Shown: positions 47,097-56,880, numbered from the stretch's first letter. The stretch is 64,000 nucleotides of DNA from Arachnia propionica (GCF_003859805.1 NZ_RQZG01000013.1:1-64000); one strand, 5' to 3'. A program made the numbers and translations. The notes: generated by a model from the sequence alone, not told the origin.

Positions 47097-49013
47097 TCAG
47101 CGGTTCAGCTCCAGCCTGAGCCAGCCGTCCCAACGAGTGAGCGCCAGGGAACCGTCCGGCAGCGCTGCGATGACGTGCGCGTCGACCTCTGCATGGGAGA
47201 GTTCCTGACCGGTCTCCGGGTCCACGTGGTGGAGGGTGCCGATGTCGGTGAGGTACACCACCGTGTGGTCGGGCAGCGCCGTGACCGAGATCGGGGAACC
47301 GCCACCTCGGGGCATCCAGCTGACCAGCAGGGTGCCGTCGTCGCCGTCGAACAGCAGCAGCTCGCCGTCCTCGGAGGCCGCCGCCACCCGGGGCCTGCCC
47401 CGCCGGGAACGGAACGCGACCAGACCGACCACCCAGCCATCGCACACGTGAGCCGCGACCTGGCGGCCCTCGGCGTCCCAGAACCGCACGGTACCGTCCT
47501 GACCACAAGTGACCAGGCGACGGTGCCCGGCCCGGTCGCTCCAGGCCACGACCTGGCGCACCTCGTCGTCATGGTCCATCAACGCCCCGACCTGCCTGCG
47601 GGTGCTGGGGTCCCACACCCGGACGGTGCCGTCCTCACCACCGGTGGCGATCAGGAGCTGTTCTCCCTCCCGCCACGCCGTGACGGCCAGGACGCCGGGA
47701 TGTTGGTCGTGGGCCAGCCAGGAGGCGATCCTGTCCTCGGGGTCCGTGGCCGCGCGATCCCAGATCCGCACCGTGCCGTCGCCGTATCCGACGACCACGC
47801 GGGTGGCATCCAGCGCGACCCCGCACAGCGCCTCGGCCTTGGAGGTGAGTGCCGGTCCCACCGCGTGTCCCTCGGCCAGATCCCACTCCCGCACCCTCTT
47901 CCCCTCGCCGAGGAACACGTGTCGGTCATGGGTCGGGACCAGCCAGGTGCTCCTCCCGACACGGTGGGGCGGCACCTCGGACGAGCCGTCGGTGAACGTG
48001 ATGGCCTCGCCCTCCCTCTGGGCCAGGGCGAGGCGGCCATCGGGGCACCGCGTTGCGTGGGTGACATGCCCGAACGGACCGACGAGTGGGCCTGTGACTA
48101 GGTCCTTGGTGGTGGCGTCCCAGGTGTGGGAGGTGCCGTCACCGGACAGGGCGAACAGTCGCGGGCCGGTGGACTCGGGCAGCACCAGCAGCGGATCGAC
48201 GGAGTGCAGCCCGGGGGCGGTGATGGTGTCGACGAGCTCCCCGCTCAGACCGTCCAGCACCGCGATGGACTGCTCGGTGACCCGGCCGACGGGAACCGCG
48301 ACCCGCACGTCCTCGCCGATGCGCCACGCGGCGACGGTGGTCAGCGAGCGTTCGATGGGCGGTCCCGGGGGCGTGAACGTGGTCACGAGTCGACGCCGCT
48401 TCGCGGTGGGTTCCCAGACCTGCAGGCACCCGTTGCGGTGTGAGACCGCGAGCAGCTGACGGCCGTCGGCGGTGGTGACGGTGGCCAGGCCGGAGACGCC
48501 GAATCCCTGCCCCCGCAGCGGGGAGTCCAGCCGCTTCCCGGTGGTGGCGTCGCGGACCTCCACCCCCTCGGTGTCGCTGGCGAAGGCGATCAGGACCCGA
48601 CCACCCTCGGTCCACGCGGCGAACGGGGTGAAGGGGGAGTGGCGGGTCCTGAGACGTCGAAGCTGCTGACCGGTGACCAGGTCCCACACCGACATCTCGC
48701 CGTCGGGATGAGCGAGCGCCACCTCGAAGCCGGACAGCAGGCACAGGTTCGAGACCCTCTCCCCGACGGTGACCCGGGCGGTGATCTCCCCGGAGGCGGT
48801 GTCGATCACCCGGAGATCCCCCTCGAAGGAGACCGAGACCAGACGTGACTCACCGGTGGGGGTCTCCCAGGCGATCATCTCCTGGGACGTCCCGGTGCCC
48901 TTGATCGTGACCCCGGTGTGATGGGCGCGTCGTGCGCGTCGGGCGAGCCGCCACGGCCCGAGCACGACTCCGGGGACCAGCGGATCGGTCCATCGTTGCA
49001 ACTCGTCGGTCAT
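47097..49013 (-). CDS. Large WD40-repeat protein
   Basis: A 638-residue protein made almost entirely of WD40 repeats, probably two propellers. Clear blades include EMSVWDLVTGQQLRRLR, VEVRDATTGKRLDSP, CLQVWEPTAKRR, TVRIWDRAATDPEDR, GGEDGTVRVWDPSTRRQVG and CGQDGTVRFWDAEGRQV. The start at 49013 (MTDELQRW) is used; an ATG at 49049 adds 12 residues. The C-terminus is ALPDGSLALTRWDGWLRLELN, a variant of the local DGW signature. The N-terminal PGVVLGPWRLARRARRAHHTGV stretch resembles that of the other large paralogues. No enzyme domain seen. Confidence 0.75.
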   Translation of the reverse strand: MTDELQRWTDPLVPGVVLGPWRLARRARRAHHTGVTIKGTGTSQEMIAWETPTGESRLVSVSFEGDLRVIDTASGEITARVTVGERVSNLCLLSGFEVALAHPDGEMSVWDLVTGQQLRRLRTRHSPFTPFAAWTEGGRVLIAFASDTEGVEVRDATTGKRLDSPLRGQGFGVSGLATVTTADGRQLLAVSHRNGCLQVWEPTAKRRRLVTTFTPPGPPIERSLTTVAAWRIGEDVRVAVPVGRVTEQSIAVLDGLSGELVDTITAPGLHSVDPLLVLPESTGPRLFALSGDGTSHTWDATTKDLVTGPLVGPFGHVTHATRCPDGRLALAQREGEAITFTDGSSEVPPHRVGRSTWLVPTHDRHVFLGEGKRVREWDLAEGHAVGPALTSKAEALCGVALDATRVVVGYGDGTVRIWDRAATDPEDRIASWLAHDQHPGVLAVTAWREGEQLLIATGGEDGTVRVWDPSTRRQVGALMDHDDEVRQVVAWSDRAGHRRLVTCGQDGTVRFWDAEGRQVAAHVCDGWVVGLVAFRSRRGRPRVAAASEDGELLLFDGDDGTLLVSWMPRGGGSPISVTALPDHTVVYLTDIGTLHHVDPETGQELSHAEVDAHVIAALPDGSLALTRWDGWLRLELNR

Positions 49014-49177
49014 CGCCCCTCCCTCGCCTGTGCGCCAGACCCGGCACATGCAAAGGTAGCGCTGAGCCGGATCCTGTTCTCAGCTCTGCGTGGGGGATTT
49101 TTGGAGGACACGGCGCACGGGGATGCGGCGACGCCACGGGACCGGACTGTGCCGCATCCGGCGGCACACCGGCCAGG

Positions 49178-50413
49178 TCAGCTCCCCAGTCGGGAACGGA
49201 TCTCGGCGGCGCAGCGAGCTGGGCCATCCTGGGTGCGGAACAGCTCGGCCATGCGGGCCGCCGCCTGGTGCGTCGCCCGGTCCTTGAGCAGCCACGTCAC
49301 CGCTTTCGCCCAGTCGGTGCGTGCCGCCTGCCTGCGTGTGACGAGCCTCGCATTGCCGAACTCCACGCATCGGGTGACGTTGTAGCGCTGCTCGAACTGC
49401 AGCGGGATCCCGATGAAGGGCCAACCGCTGGCGCAGCTGGTCTGCACGGTGCCCTCGCCGCCGTGGGTGATGGCGACGTCCACCAGGTTGCCGAGTTCGT
49501 GCACCGGCAGCCAGTCCGTGACGTGGACGTTGCCCGGCAGCGCGGCGATGTCCTCGTCGCTGAGGTAGAGCCTGGTCGGGGAGAGCACCGTCACGTCGGC
49601 CCGGGAGAGGCCGTGCAGCACCTGCAGCGCCAGGCCCCGGTTGGCAGAGCTGCCCATCGCCACCAGCACGACGGGCCGCCCTGCGTCACGGATCCGGGCG
49701 ACCTCGTCGGGGATCGGGAGGTCGAGCTGCGCGTACAGCGGGCCGACGGCGACGTGGGTGTCGTCGAGGGTGCACCAGTCCGGGATGAGCTCCGGCGGCG
49801 AGGCCAGCAGGTTGACGTCGGCGTCGATGAACCTCACCATGCTCCGCGGCAGGTCCAGACCACACTCCTCGGCGACGGTGGTGAAACTCCGCGGGATGGG
49901 GATCGCCCGGGACAGCACGGTGCGGATGAACCACGCCCAGCCGCGATCCGTGAACCGCTGCCAGACGGTGCCGGTGGGCAGGAACCCGGTACGGCGCATC
50001 TGGGTCATGTGGGGCAGCGAGTAGGCGAACGGTTTGGCGTAGTACAGCGGCACCCCCTCGGCGCGGGCGGAGATCAGCTGCGTCACCGTCGTCCCGATGA
50101 CAACCGCCTCGGGGCGCAACTCCCGGATCAGCGCCCGCTCGGAGGCGACACGTTCCCGCACCATCGACGTTGTGAACGGATGTTTCCATCCGCGGCCCTG
50201 ATCCAGGGCCAGGGCCATGTCCCCCTCCTCGTCGGTCAGCACGGGAGTGAGGGGGCGGTACTCGAATCCCGTGTCGAGGATGGGGGCGATGAAGCGGTCG
50301 GAGAAACCGGCGAAGACACAGCGGAACTCCGGCAGCCGACGGGCCACCTCCACACAACGGGTGACCTCCGCGAAGTTGAAGGTCTCCGGGGCGAACAGCA
50401 GGGTCCTGGTCAT
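49178..50413 (-). CDS. UGT/MGT-type glycosyltransferase
   Basis: A 411-residue GT-B glycosyltransferase of the UGT/macrolide-transferase class (GT1-like). The C-terminal domain shows NVHVTDWLPVHEL followed by the donor site THGGEGTVQTSCASGWPFIGIPLQFEQ, the sugar-nucleotide motif. The N-terminal domain starts MTRTLLFAPETFNFAEV. ATG at 50413 with GAGGTGAC in front. No polyketide, sterol or other acceptor-synthesis genes are nearby, so its acceptor is unknown; self-resistance to a macrolide or modification of a lipid are possibilities. Confidence 0.8.
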   Translation of the reverse strand: MTRTLLFAPETFNFAEVTRCVEVARRLPEFRCVFAGFSDRFIAPILDTGFEYRPLTPVLTDEEGDMALALDQGRGWKHPFTTSMVRERVASERALIRELRPEAVVIGTTVTQLISARAEGVPLYYAKPFAYSLPHMTQMRRTGFLPTGTVWQRFTDRGWAWFIRTVLSRAIPIPRSFTTVAEECGLDLPRSMVRFIDADVNLLASPPELIPDWCTLDDTHVAVGPLYAQLDLPIPDEVARIRDAGRPVVLVAMGSSANRGLALQVLHGLSRADVTVLSPTRLYLSDEDIAALPGNVHVTDWLPVHELGNLVDVAITHGGEGTVQTSCASGWPFIGIPLQFEQRYNVTRCVEFGNARLVTRRQAARTDWAKAVTWLLKDRATHQAAARMAELFRTQDGPARCAAEIRSRLGS

Positions 50414-50497
50414 CGTCACCTCACAACATTGGTCCCACGTGCCATTGTTCCGGAACAAGAGAGACAATGCGGCAGCCTGGTGACGCAGGTGGGTCGC

Positions 50498-51526
50498 TCA
50501 GCGGGCCAGGATGAGATCGACGGCGTCGGTGTGGTCCTGGCCCTTCGTGCGCATCTGGTCGAGGCGGTCGGTCAAGGAGGGGATGAGGCCGGGGGCGCGG
50601 GTGGCGAGGATGTGGATCAGCAGGGCGTCGCTGGCGTGGTCGAGGAGGGGGCGGGTGGCCTCGGGGTCGAACTGGGCGAGCAGGGCCAGGCAGTGGTCGC
50701 GCAGCCGTGGGTCGTCCGTCGTCTCGTGGTACTCGCGGAGTGTGGCGATGCGTGTCGGCCCCAACTTCGGCAGGCCGCCGATCATCCGGAGGTGGAGATT
50801 GCTGGTGCGGTGTGCGGTGCCGTCGGCCATGGCCTCGTCGAGTCGGCGGAACAGCTCGCGGGGACCGAGACCGTAGGTGCGCCACGACCTGCGCACGCCG
50901 TCGCCGAGGATGTCGTCGAGCCACGCCTCGTACCAGCTGAGGAAGTCGTCGCCGACGATCTCGGGTGGGCCGTCCGGGAAGTCGTGCTCCCAGTTCGAGG
51001 AGATGACCGAGCCGCGTGCAGGTCCGGAGAGGATGAGGCCGTGGAAGTCACTGCAGCCTCCGCAGGTGAGGTAGAAGACACCGTGATGGATCCTGTCGAG
51101 CAGCTTGTCATGAGCCTTCTCGGAGAGGCCTTTGGTGCTGCCGAAGGTGCGTTTCCACTGGTCCTCGGTGAGGGAGCCGATGAGGGCGTCACGCTTCATC
51201 AGCTTCCTGCGGCGACCGTGGTCCTTGCGTTCCAGGGGCATGAGTCCGTAGATCGGTCCGGCCCCGAACCCTTCGTGGAAGTAGCCGGGGCGACCACGTC
51301 CGCCGTCGCCGACCTCGGTGACGAAGCGGACGTAGGAGTCGGGGAGTTGGATCTGTTTCCGGGCCTCGTAGCTCCGGACGGTGTCGATGCCGAGGGGTGG
51401 ATGGAGGATGTAGTCGTGATCGGCGGCGCCGGAGTAGTCGCGGAAGTGGTCGACGAGGCGGGCGACGGCGAGCTTGCGTCGGATCCTCTCCGTTGGACTG
51501 GCAATGTCGTCGAGGGGGAAGGCCAT
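50498..51526 (-). CDS. SMI1/KNR4-like protein, first of a tandem pair
   Basis: A 342-residue protein. Residues ~20-210 have SMI1/KNR4 (SUKH) character (QIQLPDSYVRFVTEVGDGGRG near 60-80, then GGCSDFHGLILSGPARGSVI), and the last ~130 residues are helical (HEAT-like: DHCLALLAQFDPEATRPLLDHASDALLIHILATRAPG). SUKH proteins are common immunity proteins in polymorphic toxin systems. It is a close paralogue of the next gene (51558-52559): the first ~30 and last ~90 residues are nearly identical while the middle differs. ATG at 51526, 31 bases after the paralogue's stop. Confidence 0.7.
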   Translation of the reverse strand: MAFPLDDIASPTERIRRKLAVARLVDHFRDYSGAADHDYILHPPLGIDTVRSYEARKQIQLPDSYVRFVTEVGDGGRGRPGYFHEGFGAGPIYGLMPLERKDHGRRRKLMKRDALIGSLTEDQWKRTFGSTKGLSEKAHDKLLDRIHHGVFYLTCGGCSDFHGLILSGPARGSVISSNWEHDFPDGPPEIVGDDFLSWYEAWLDDILGDGVRRSWRTYGLGPRELFRRLDEAMADGTAHRTSNLHLRMIGGLPKLGPTRIATLREYHETTDDPRLRDHCLALLAQFDPEATRPLLDHASDALLIHILATRAPGLIPSLTDRLDQMRTKGQDHTDAVDLILAR

Positions 51527-51557
51527 GGACGAATCGTGGCACAGGTGCCAGCCGGGA

Positions 51558-52559
51558 TCACACGCGACGGATGAGGTCGACGGCGTCGGCGTGGTCCTGG
51601 CTCTTCGTGCGCATCTGGTTGAGGCGGTCGGTGAAGGAGGGGGTGAGGCTGGGGGCGCGGGTGACGAGGATGTGGATGAGGAGGGCGTCGGTGGCGTGGT
51701 CGAGGAGGGGGCGGGTGGCGTCGGGGTCGAACTGGGCGAGCAGGGCCAAACAGTGGTCGCGGACCCGCTCATCCCTGGCTGTTCGCCGGTACTCCTGCAG
51801 CAGGGCGATCTGCTCCGGGTCGAGGCCGGGGAGGCCGCCGATCAGCTGCAGGTGAAACCGCTTGCGTCGCGCGGCTGTGTCGTCGGCCACACCCGCCGCC
51901 AGGTCGTCGAAGAGCTGGCCGGGGCCGCGGCCGGGGTCCCGCCATGCCCGGGGCACCCCGTCGCCGAGGGCATGGTCGAGCCAGGCCTCATACCAGGTGA
52001 GGAAGTCGTCCGCGACGATCGCGGGCGGGGTTTCCAGGAAGTCGCCGTCACCCATCGCATGGATCACCGACCCGGCCAGGGGGCCACACAGGATGAGACC
52101 GTGGAACGCGCCGCAGCCGCCCTCGCTGACCGGGAGGACGGCATCCTGGATCCGTGCCAGGATGTCCCGGTCCGGGCGGTCGGCCCCATGGAAGACGCTG
52201 CGCCACTCGTCGTCTGTCACCTCGCCCGGCGTGATCGTCTCCTGCCAGCTGTGCTCCTCGTGCTCGAGGGGGATGATGCCGTGGCCGGGGCCGGCACCCA
52301 GGCCGTCGTTGGTGTGTCCGGGGTGGCGAGGTCCCCCGTCGCCCACCTCGGTGATGAAGCGGACACAGGCCTCCGGAAGGGTGATCCGTCGTGTGGCCTC
52401 GAACCGTCGAACGGTGTCGAGTTCCAGCGGTGGATGGAGGACGTAGTCGTGGGATGCCGCCCCGAAGACGTCGCGGAAGTGGTCGACGAGGCGGGCGACG
52501 GCGAGCTTGCGTCGGATCCGCTCCGTCGGACTGGCAATGTCATCGAGGGGAAGGGCCAT
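51558..52559 (-). CDS. SMI1/KNR4-like protein, second of a tandem pair
   Basis: A 333-residue paralogue of the preceding gene. The shared N-terminus (DDIASPTERIRRKLAVARLVDHFRD) and C-terminus (DATRPLLDHATDALLIHILVTRAPS) frame a diverged SMI1-like core (RITLPEACVRFITEVGDGG, EGGCGAFHGLILCGPLAGSVI). The N-terminal match holds at the DNA level too, which points to recent duplication or gene conversion. Likely translated from the same mRNA as its neighbour and the acidic protein upstream (52581-53288). An immunity or protein-interaction role is inference from the family. Confidence 0.7.
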   Translation of the reverse strand: MALPLDDIASPTERIRRKLAVARLVDHFRDVFGAASHDYVLHPPLELDTVRRFEATRRITLPEACVRFITEVGDGGPRHPGHTNDGLGAGPGHGIIPLEHEEHSWQETITPGEVTDDEWRSVFHGADRPDRDILARIQDAVLPVSEGGCGAFHGLILCGPLAGSVIHAMGDGDFLETPPAIVADDFLTWYEAWLDHALGDGVPRAWRDPGRGPGQLFDDLAAGVADDTAARRKRFHLQLIGGLPGLDPEQIALLQEYRRTARDERVRDHCLALLAQFDPDATRPLLDHATDALLIHILVTRAPSLTPSFTDRLNQMRTKSQDHADAVDLIRRV

Positions 52560-52580
52560 GGGAATGCTGCTGCGCGTGGA

Positions 52581-53288
52581 TCAGACGGTGGGGTGGTACG
52601 GCTTCGCCTCGCCGAGCGGCATGCCCGGGCCAAGTTCCGTCCAGCGATCGGCGAAGGCCACGTGCACCTCGTCGAGGTCCTCGTCCTCCTCCGGCTCGTC
52701 GTCATCGTCGTCGAGGTCCTCGTCGTCGGCCATCTCATCGGGGTAGTGGTGGGCGACGACCTCGTTGCTGTGCCACCACCGGAACACGAAGTCGGTGAAC
52801 GAATCCGCCACGCAACACCACGGGGCCTCGGTGATCCTCTCGTCGTCCACGTCCCGGCCGAGCGGGTACGGGGAGGCGACGATGCGGGAGGTGCCGTCGG
52901 GAAGCACGAGCAGCGCCCAGTGCAGCATGTCCTGGTGATCCCGCATCAACGCCAGGAGACGACCGCCCAGCCCCTCACGGAACTCCTGGCCCAGGTCGAA
53001 CTGCACGAAGCTGAACGTCCGCAGCCGCGTCCACAGCCCACGCTCGAAGAACTCCCGGATGTCCTTCGGGCACTCGGCCAGGGCGGGGGAGGAGAGCGCT
53101 CCGGAATCGCAGTTGCCCATGTGGGTGGGCCACTCGGGACGCTCCGCCAGCCAGTCCCATCCCGCGGGGGTGGGAATCCCGAGGGCATAGGGATACCCGA
53201 CGTAGAACGCGACCGTTGCGGCGGCGTCGACCTCCTCGGGGTTCTGGACGGAGATCCACAGGTCCTGCGTTCGGGTCAAGGTCGTCAT
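52581..53288 (-). CDS. Hypothetical protein with acidic C-terminal run
   Basis: A 235-residue protein not assigned to a family. A globular N-terminal ~180 residues (VAFYVGYPYALGIPTPAGWDWLAERPEW, FVQFDLGQEFREGL, HWALLVLPDGTSRIV) is followed by a strongly acidic stretch (EDLDDDDDEPEEDEDLDEVH) and a short tail. It is upstream of, and 21 bases from, the SMI1 pair. Start at 53288 (MTTLTRT); the frame remains open much further upstream, but that part overlaps the ATPase gene on the other strand. Confidence 0.55.
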   Translation of the reverse strand: MTTLTRTQDLWISVQNPEEVDAAATVAFYVGYPYALGIPTPAGWDWLAERPEWPTHMGNCDSGALSSPALAECPKDIREFFERGLWTRLRTFSFVQFDLGQEFREGLGGRLLALMRDHQDMLHWALLVLPDGTSRIVASPYPLGRDVDDERITEAPWCCVADSFTDFVFRWWHSNEVVAHHYPDEMADDEDLDDDDDEPEEDEDLDEVHVAFADRWTELGPGMPLGEAKPYHPTV

Positions 53289-53414
53289 GGACTCAACCCT
53301 AGGGGGGTGCTGATGGGCGACATCCACGGCGGTCGTCTGTGTGACCCCATCCGGGCACCCTCTCATGGGTCGCAACCATCGGGTCAGCGGTGCCGCCAGT
53401 TCGCCACTTCTCCG

Positions 53415-53540
53415 TTGGTCGAGCCGGACCGTGAGCATCAGCGAGCCGTCCGAGTCGGGATCTCCGCAAGGGCCCTGCGATCTCTCACCAGGTCTCGACA
53501 CGGGCCCCTCCACTGCGTTCCGGATCCAGGCTCGACCAGC
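53415..53540. repeat. Second dispersed element: inverted GGCTCGACCA ends
   Basis: The gene-free stretch 53289-53591 holds a left end GTTGGTCGAGCC (53415-53426) and a right end GGCTCGACCAGC (53529-53540) in inverted orientation. The right part (53488-53545) also matches 63878-63936 over GGTCTCGACACGGG...CGACCAGCGGAA. Short palindromic elements of this kind are widespread in actinobacterial intergenic DNA. Confidence 0.6.
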
Positions 53541-53591
53541 GGAAGGAAAGCACCTCGGCGGGACCCCGTGACAGGTCCTAGGCTTGCCCAC

Positions 53592-54722
53592 ATGTATCGG
53601 AGTGTGGCGGTGGCGGGGTACCGCAGTCTCAGGGAGATCGTCGTCCCTCTCAGGCAGGTCACCGTGGTGACCGGAGCCAACGGGGTCGGGAAGTCGAGTC
53701 TCTACAAGGCTCTGCGGTTGCTGGCCGCGTGCGGGACTGGAGAGGTGATCGGGGCACTCGCCCGGGAGGGCGGTCTCAGCTCGGCTCTGTGGGCCGGTCC
53801 CGAGTCCCTGACAGCGGTACGACGGGGGCAGCCGCTCGACGGTGCCAACCGAACGGGCCCCGTGTCGCTTCGACTCGGGGTCGGAGCTGACGGGTTCTCC
53901 TACCTCGTCGACCTCGGCCTGCCCCAGCAGTCCCACCACAGCGCCTTCAACCGCGACCCGGAGATCAAACGCGAGGCCGTCTGGGGTGGCCCCGTCATGC
54001 GGAAGGCCACCCTCGTCGCTGACCGCCGAAACGGCCACATCTCACTGCACGACGCGGCCGGAGGTGAGCCGTCGTCGGTCCCCAGCCATGCGTCGATGCT
54101 GTTCGAGGTGCCGGAACTACGGCCCCTGCGTGACGACCTCGCGTCGTGGCGTTTCTACGACTCGCTGCGCACCGACGCCGCCGCCCCGGCCAGGCGACCC
54201 CGGATCGGCACCCGCACCTGGACGCTCTCCAGCGACGGGGCGGATGTCGCCGCCGTGCTGCAGACCATCGTCGAACACGGCCGCACCGACCTCGACGCCC
54301 TCGTCGACGACGCCTTCCCCGGCAGCCGCGTCGAGATCCAGGTGGACAACGGGGTGTTCGAGCTGACCATGACCCAGCCCGGGATGGTGCGCCCCCTGAC
54401 CGCCGCTGAACTCTCCGACGGCACCCTGCGCCACCTCATGCTGCTGGCCGCCCTCCACGCGCCGCGCCGCCCACCCCTGATGGCCCTCAACGAGCCCGAG
54501 ACCAGCCTCCACCCCAGCCTCATCCCGGCCCTGGGGCGGCTCATCGCCAGCGTCACCGACACCCAGGTCGTCGTCGTCACCCACTCCGCGGCACTCATCG
54601 ACGCCATCGTGGCGGCGGTCGCGGATCACGCCGTCGTCGAACTGGTCAAGGACCACGGCGAGACGGTGGTCAGCGGACAGCAGCTGGGGGATCGGCCACC
54701 GTGGAACTGGGGAGGTCGCTGA
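53592..54722 (+). CDS. OLD/RecF-like ABC-type ATPase
   Basis: A 376-residue SMC/RecF-type ATPase. Walker A is TGANGVGKSSL at residues 27-37, the signature is ELSDGTLRHL near 275, Walker B is MALNEPETSLHP near 297, and the switch His is in VVTHSAALID. Unlike full OLD nucleases it has no TOPRIM domain; the last 40 residues end GQQLGDRPPWNWGGR. Stand-alone ATPases of this group occur in several phage-defence systems, but no nuclease partner is encoded next to it. It points toward, and converges with, the 666-residue WD40 gene. Confidence 0.75.
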   Translation: MYRSVAVAGYRSLREIVVPLRQVTVVTGANGVGKSSLYKALRLLAACGTGEVIGALAREGGLSSALWAGPESLTAVRRGQPLDGANRTGPVSLRLGVGADGFSYLVDLGLPQQSHHSAFNRDPEIKREAVWGGPVMRKATLVADRRNGHISLHDAAGGEPSSVPSHASMLFEVPELRPLRDDLASWRFYDSLRTDAAAPARRPRIGTRTWTLSSDGADVAAVLQTIVEHGRTDLDALVDDAFPGSRVEIQVDNGVFELTMTQPGMVRPLTAAELSDGTLRHLMLLAALHAPRRPPLMALNEPETSLHPSLIPALGRLIASVTDTQVVVVTHSAALIDAIVAAVADHAVVELVKDHGETVVSGQQLGDRPPWNWGGR

Positions 54723-54742
54723 CCCGACTCGCTCCAACAGGA

Positions 54743-54848
54743 TTTCGCCTGTCTTGGGTGGGAAATGCCTGCCTTGTTCGGAATTGCCTGTCTTATTAGA
54801 CAGGCTATTCGATTTAAGGCAGGCGAACTGTACTCAAGACAGGCGAAA
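54743..54848. terminator. Triple nested inverted repeats between converging genes
   Basis: Three stems share one centre: outer TTTCGCCTGTCTTG (54743-54756 with 54835-54848), middle GCCTGCCTT (54767-54775 with 54816-54824), inner GCCTGTCT (54786-54793 with 54798-54805). All arms are perfect and carry the same CCTGYCTT core. The block separates the converging ATPase and WD40 genes and overlaps the latter's last codons. Confidence 0.6.
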
Positions 54849-56831
54849 CCGCTCAGGCAGCTCGATGATCGCCCAGCCGTCCTCGAAGCCGACGGCGAGC
54901 GCCCTGTCGGGCAGGGCCGCCAGCGACACCAGCCTCACCCCGAGATCGGCCTTGAACAGTTGCTCCCCCGTGGCGAGGTCCCAGACCCGGATGATGCTCC
55001 CGTTCCCGCAGGTGGCAAGCCAGTCGGAGCCCGCCGGGCCTGCCAGTGGGACCGCCTCGGTCTGGTCCTTCGAGCCCGCCAGTTGGGGCTCGGACGGGGT
55101 GAGGTCGGCATCGGCGATCCGCAACCCGGTGAAGGTGAAGTGCTCGGCGAGCCGGATGAACGCCAGCCTCCCACCCGGCAGGACAACGGCCTCATCGAAG
55201 AACCCGTCGCCCGGCACCGGGTGGGTGCTCCTCTCGCCCGTGGCCGGGTTCCAGATGATGAAGCTCCGGTAGAAGATCATGCCGATCCTGGCCCCGTCCT
55301 CGCCCGGCAGCCAGACCACGTGCTCCACGTCGTCGTAGCCCTCCTCGGTCAAGGTGAGGGAGTCCAGCTTCTCCCCCGTGGCGGAGTCCCGCAGGTCCAC
55401 CGTCGGGCCCAGGCCGCGACAGGCCAGCCTGGTCCCGCCGGGCTCCGGATCCAGGCAGGAGTACTGCTCATCCGTGTGGAAGGAGTGGGTGACCGCTGCC
55501 TGCGTGGGGTCCCACACCGTCACCTGACCCTCCTCGTCGAGGCGCAGCAGGGTGGCGGTTCCGTCCGGGCCGACGTGGACGGCGTGGTCGTCGATGTCAC
55601 CCTCGAAGGCATGGACCAGGGCCCCGGTGCTGGCGTCCCAGACCCCGTTCAGGGTGGCCAGCAGCCCGGCCCCCGAGCCCGTCGGAAGGTGTTGGACCAG
55701 CCCCGGGTAGCCCTCACACCCGGTGAAGTCCTCGGGCCGGTGGTCCCGCGCCTCGGCGAGATCCCAGATCCGGATGGTGCCGTCGGTGCTGGCCGCAGCC
55801 AGGGATCGGCCCTCATTGAACACGACCAGGCGATCCACTCGCCCGACGTGGCCGGTGGGGAACTGGTGGAGCACCTTCCCCGAGGCGAGGTCCCAGATCC
55901 TGATGGCCGGATCGTCAGCGCACACCACATTGTTGGAGACGACGGTGACCAGCCGGGTGGCGCCGTCGTCGTCGAACCAGGTGAGTGTGGACACCTCGCC
56001 GCCCTTGTGCTTGAACGGCTTGCCGACCCGCTCCCGGGTGGCCGGGTCGACGAGCAGGACACGCCTGTCGTCGTGGACCACCGCGAGCAGCCCGTCGGGC
56101 AGCACCGTCAGGGCTCGGCAGGAGTCATGGGGCAGTTTCACCACGTTCCCGTGTTTCTCGCCCGTGAAGGGGTCCCAGAACTGGATGAAGGAACGGTCCT
56201 TGTGGAAGTCGGCGGCCAGGGCCGACAGCAGGGGCTGTCCCTCGACCTGAAGGAAGGTGAGGTCGGTGAGGTCGCGTTTCTTCTCGCGGATGGGTGTGCC
56301 GATCTGCTCCCACGTGGTCGCATCCCAGGTGAGGATCAGGTCGTGGCCCTTCCTGCCGTAGCACAGTGCGGAGACGAAGGCGCGTCCGTCGTGGCGCCAG
56401 CTGATGACCTGCCGCACCGCGTCGACGTCGACCTGGGTCGGATTGCCGACCTGCTCACCCGTGACGGGGTCCCACACCCGCAGGGTGGCGTCGTCGCTGC
56501 CGGTGACGATCCGGTCGTCGACGAGGCAGAGCCCCAGGATGTTGGCCTCGTGCCCCTTCAGCCGGGCGAGCTGTGTGTTGGTGCTGGGGTCCCAGATGCG
56601 CACGGTGTGGTCGTCACTGCTGCTGACCAACAGCTCCCGACCGTCAGGGGCCGTCACGGCGACGAGGTTGGTCACCCACTTCTTGTGGCCACGCAGCACC
56701 CGGTGGGGGACGGCGGGGAGCCTGCGGGCCGCCCGAACCCGCCACCGGGTGGGGTCGGTGGCAGGCGGCAGGACGGGGGAGAAACGGGCGGCCTCCAACT
56801 GTGCTCGGCCCTGAGCATCATGCGCTTTCAT
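54835..56831 (-). CDS. Large WD40-repeat protein
   Basis: A 665-residue protein of WD40 repeats, two propellers by length. The N-terminus (residues ~20-55, DPTRWRVRAARRLPAVPHRVLRGHKKWV) leads into canonical blades: SSDDHTVRIWDPSTNTQLARLKGH, GSDDATLRVWDPVTGEQVG, DPAIRIWDLASGKVLHQFPTGHVG, ASTDGTIRIWDLAEARDHR. The C-terminus ALPDRALAVGFEDGWAIIELPERFRLS carries the locus signature. Two Met codons open the frame (56831 used). The last codons lie inside the nested inverted repeat at 54743-54848. No catalytic domain visible. Confidence 0.8.
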
Positions 56832-56880
56832 CACGGTCCAAGAGTGTAGAGGCGACGGTTCCTGCCGTCGTGTGAGTGAT

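Noticed and set aside
48932-51574. An 880-codon plus-strand frame
   Set aside because: Antisense to the WD40, glycosyltransferase and SMI1 genes, rich in Gly/Arg/Val/His as typical for shadow frames.
51474-54722. A 1082-codon open frame on the plus strand
   Set aside because: Only the last 376 codons (ATPase) are real. The rest lies antisense to the SMI1 pair and the acidic protein, with no protein-like composition; high G+C keeps such frames open.
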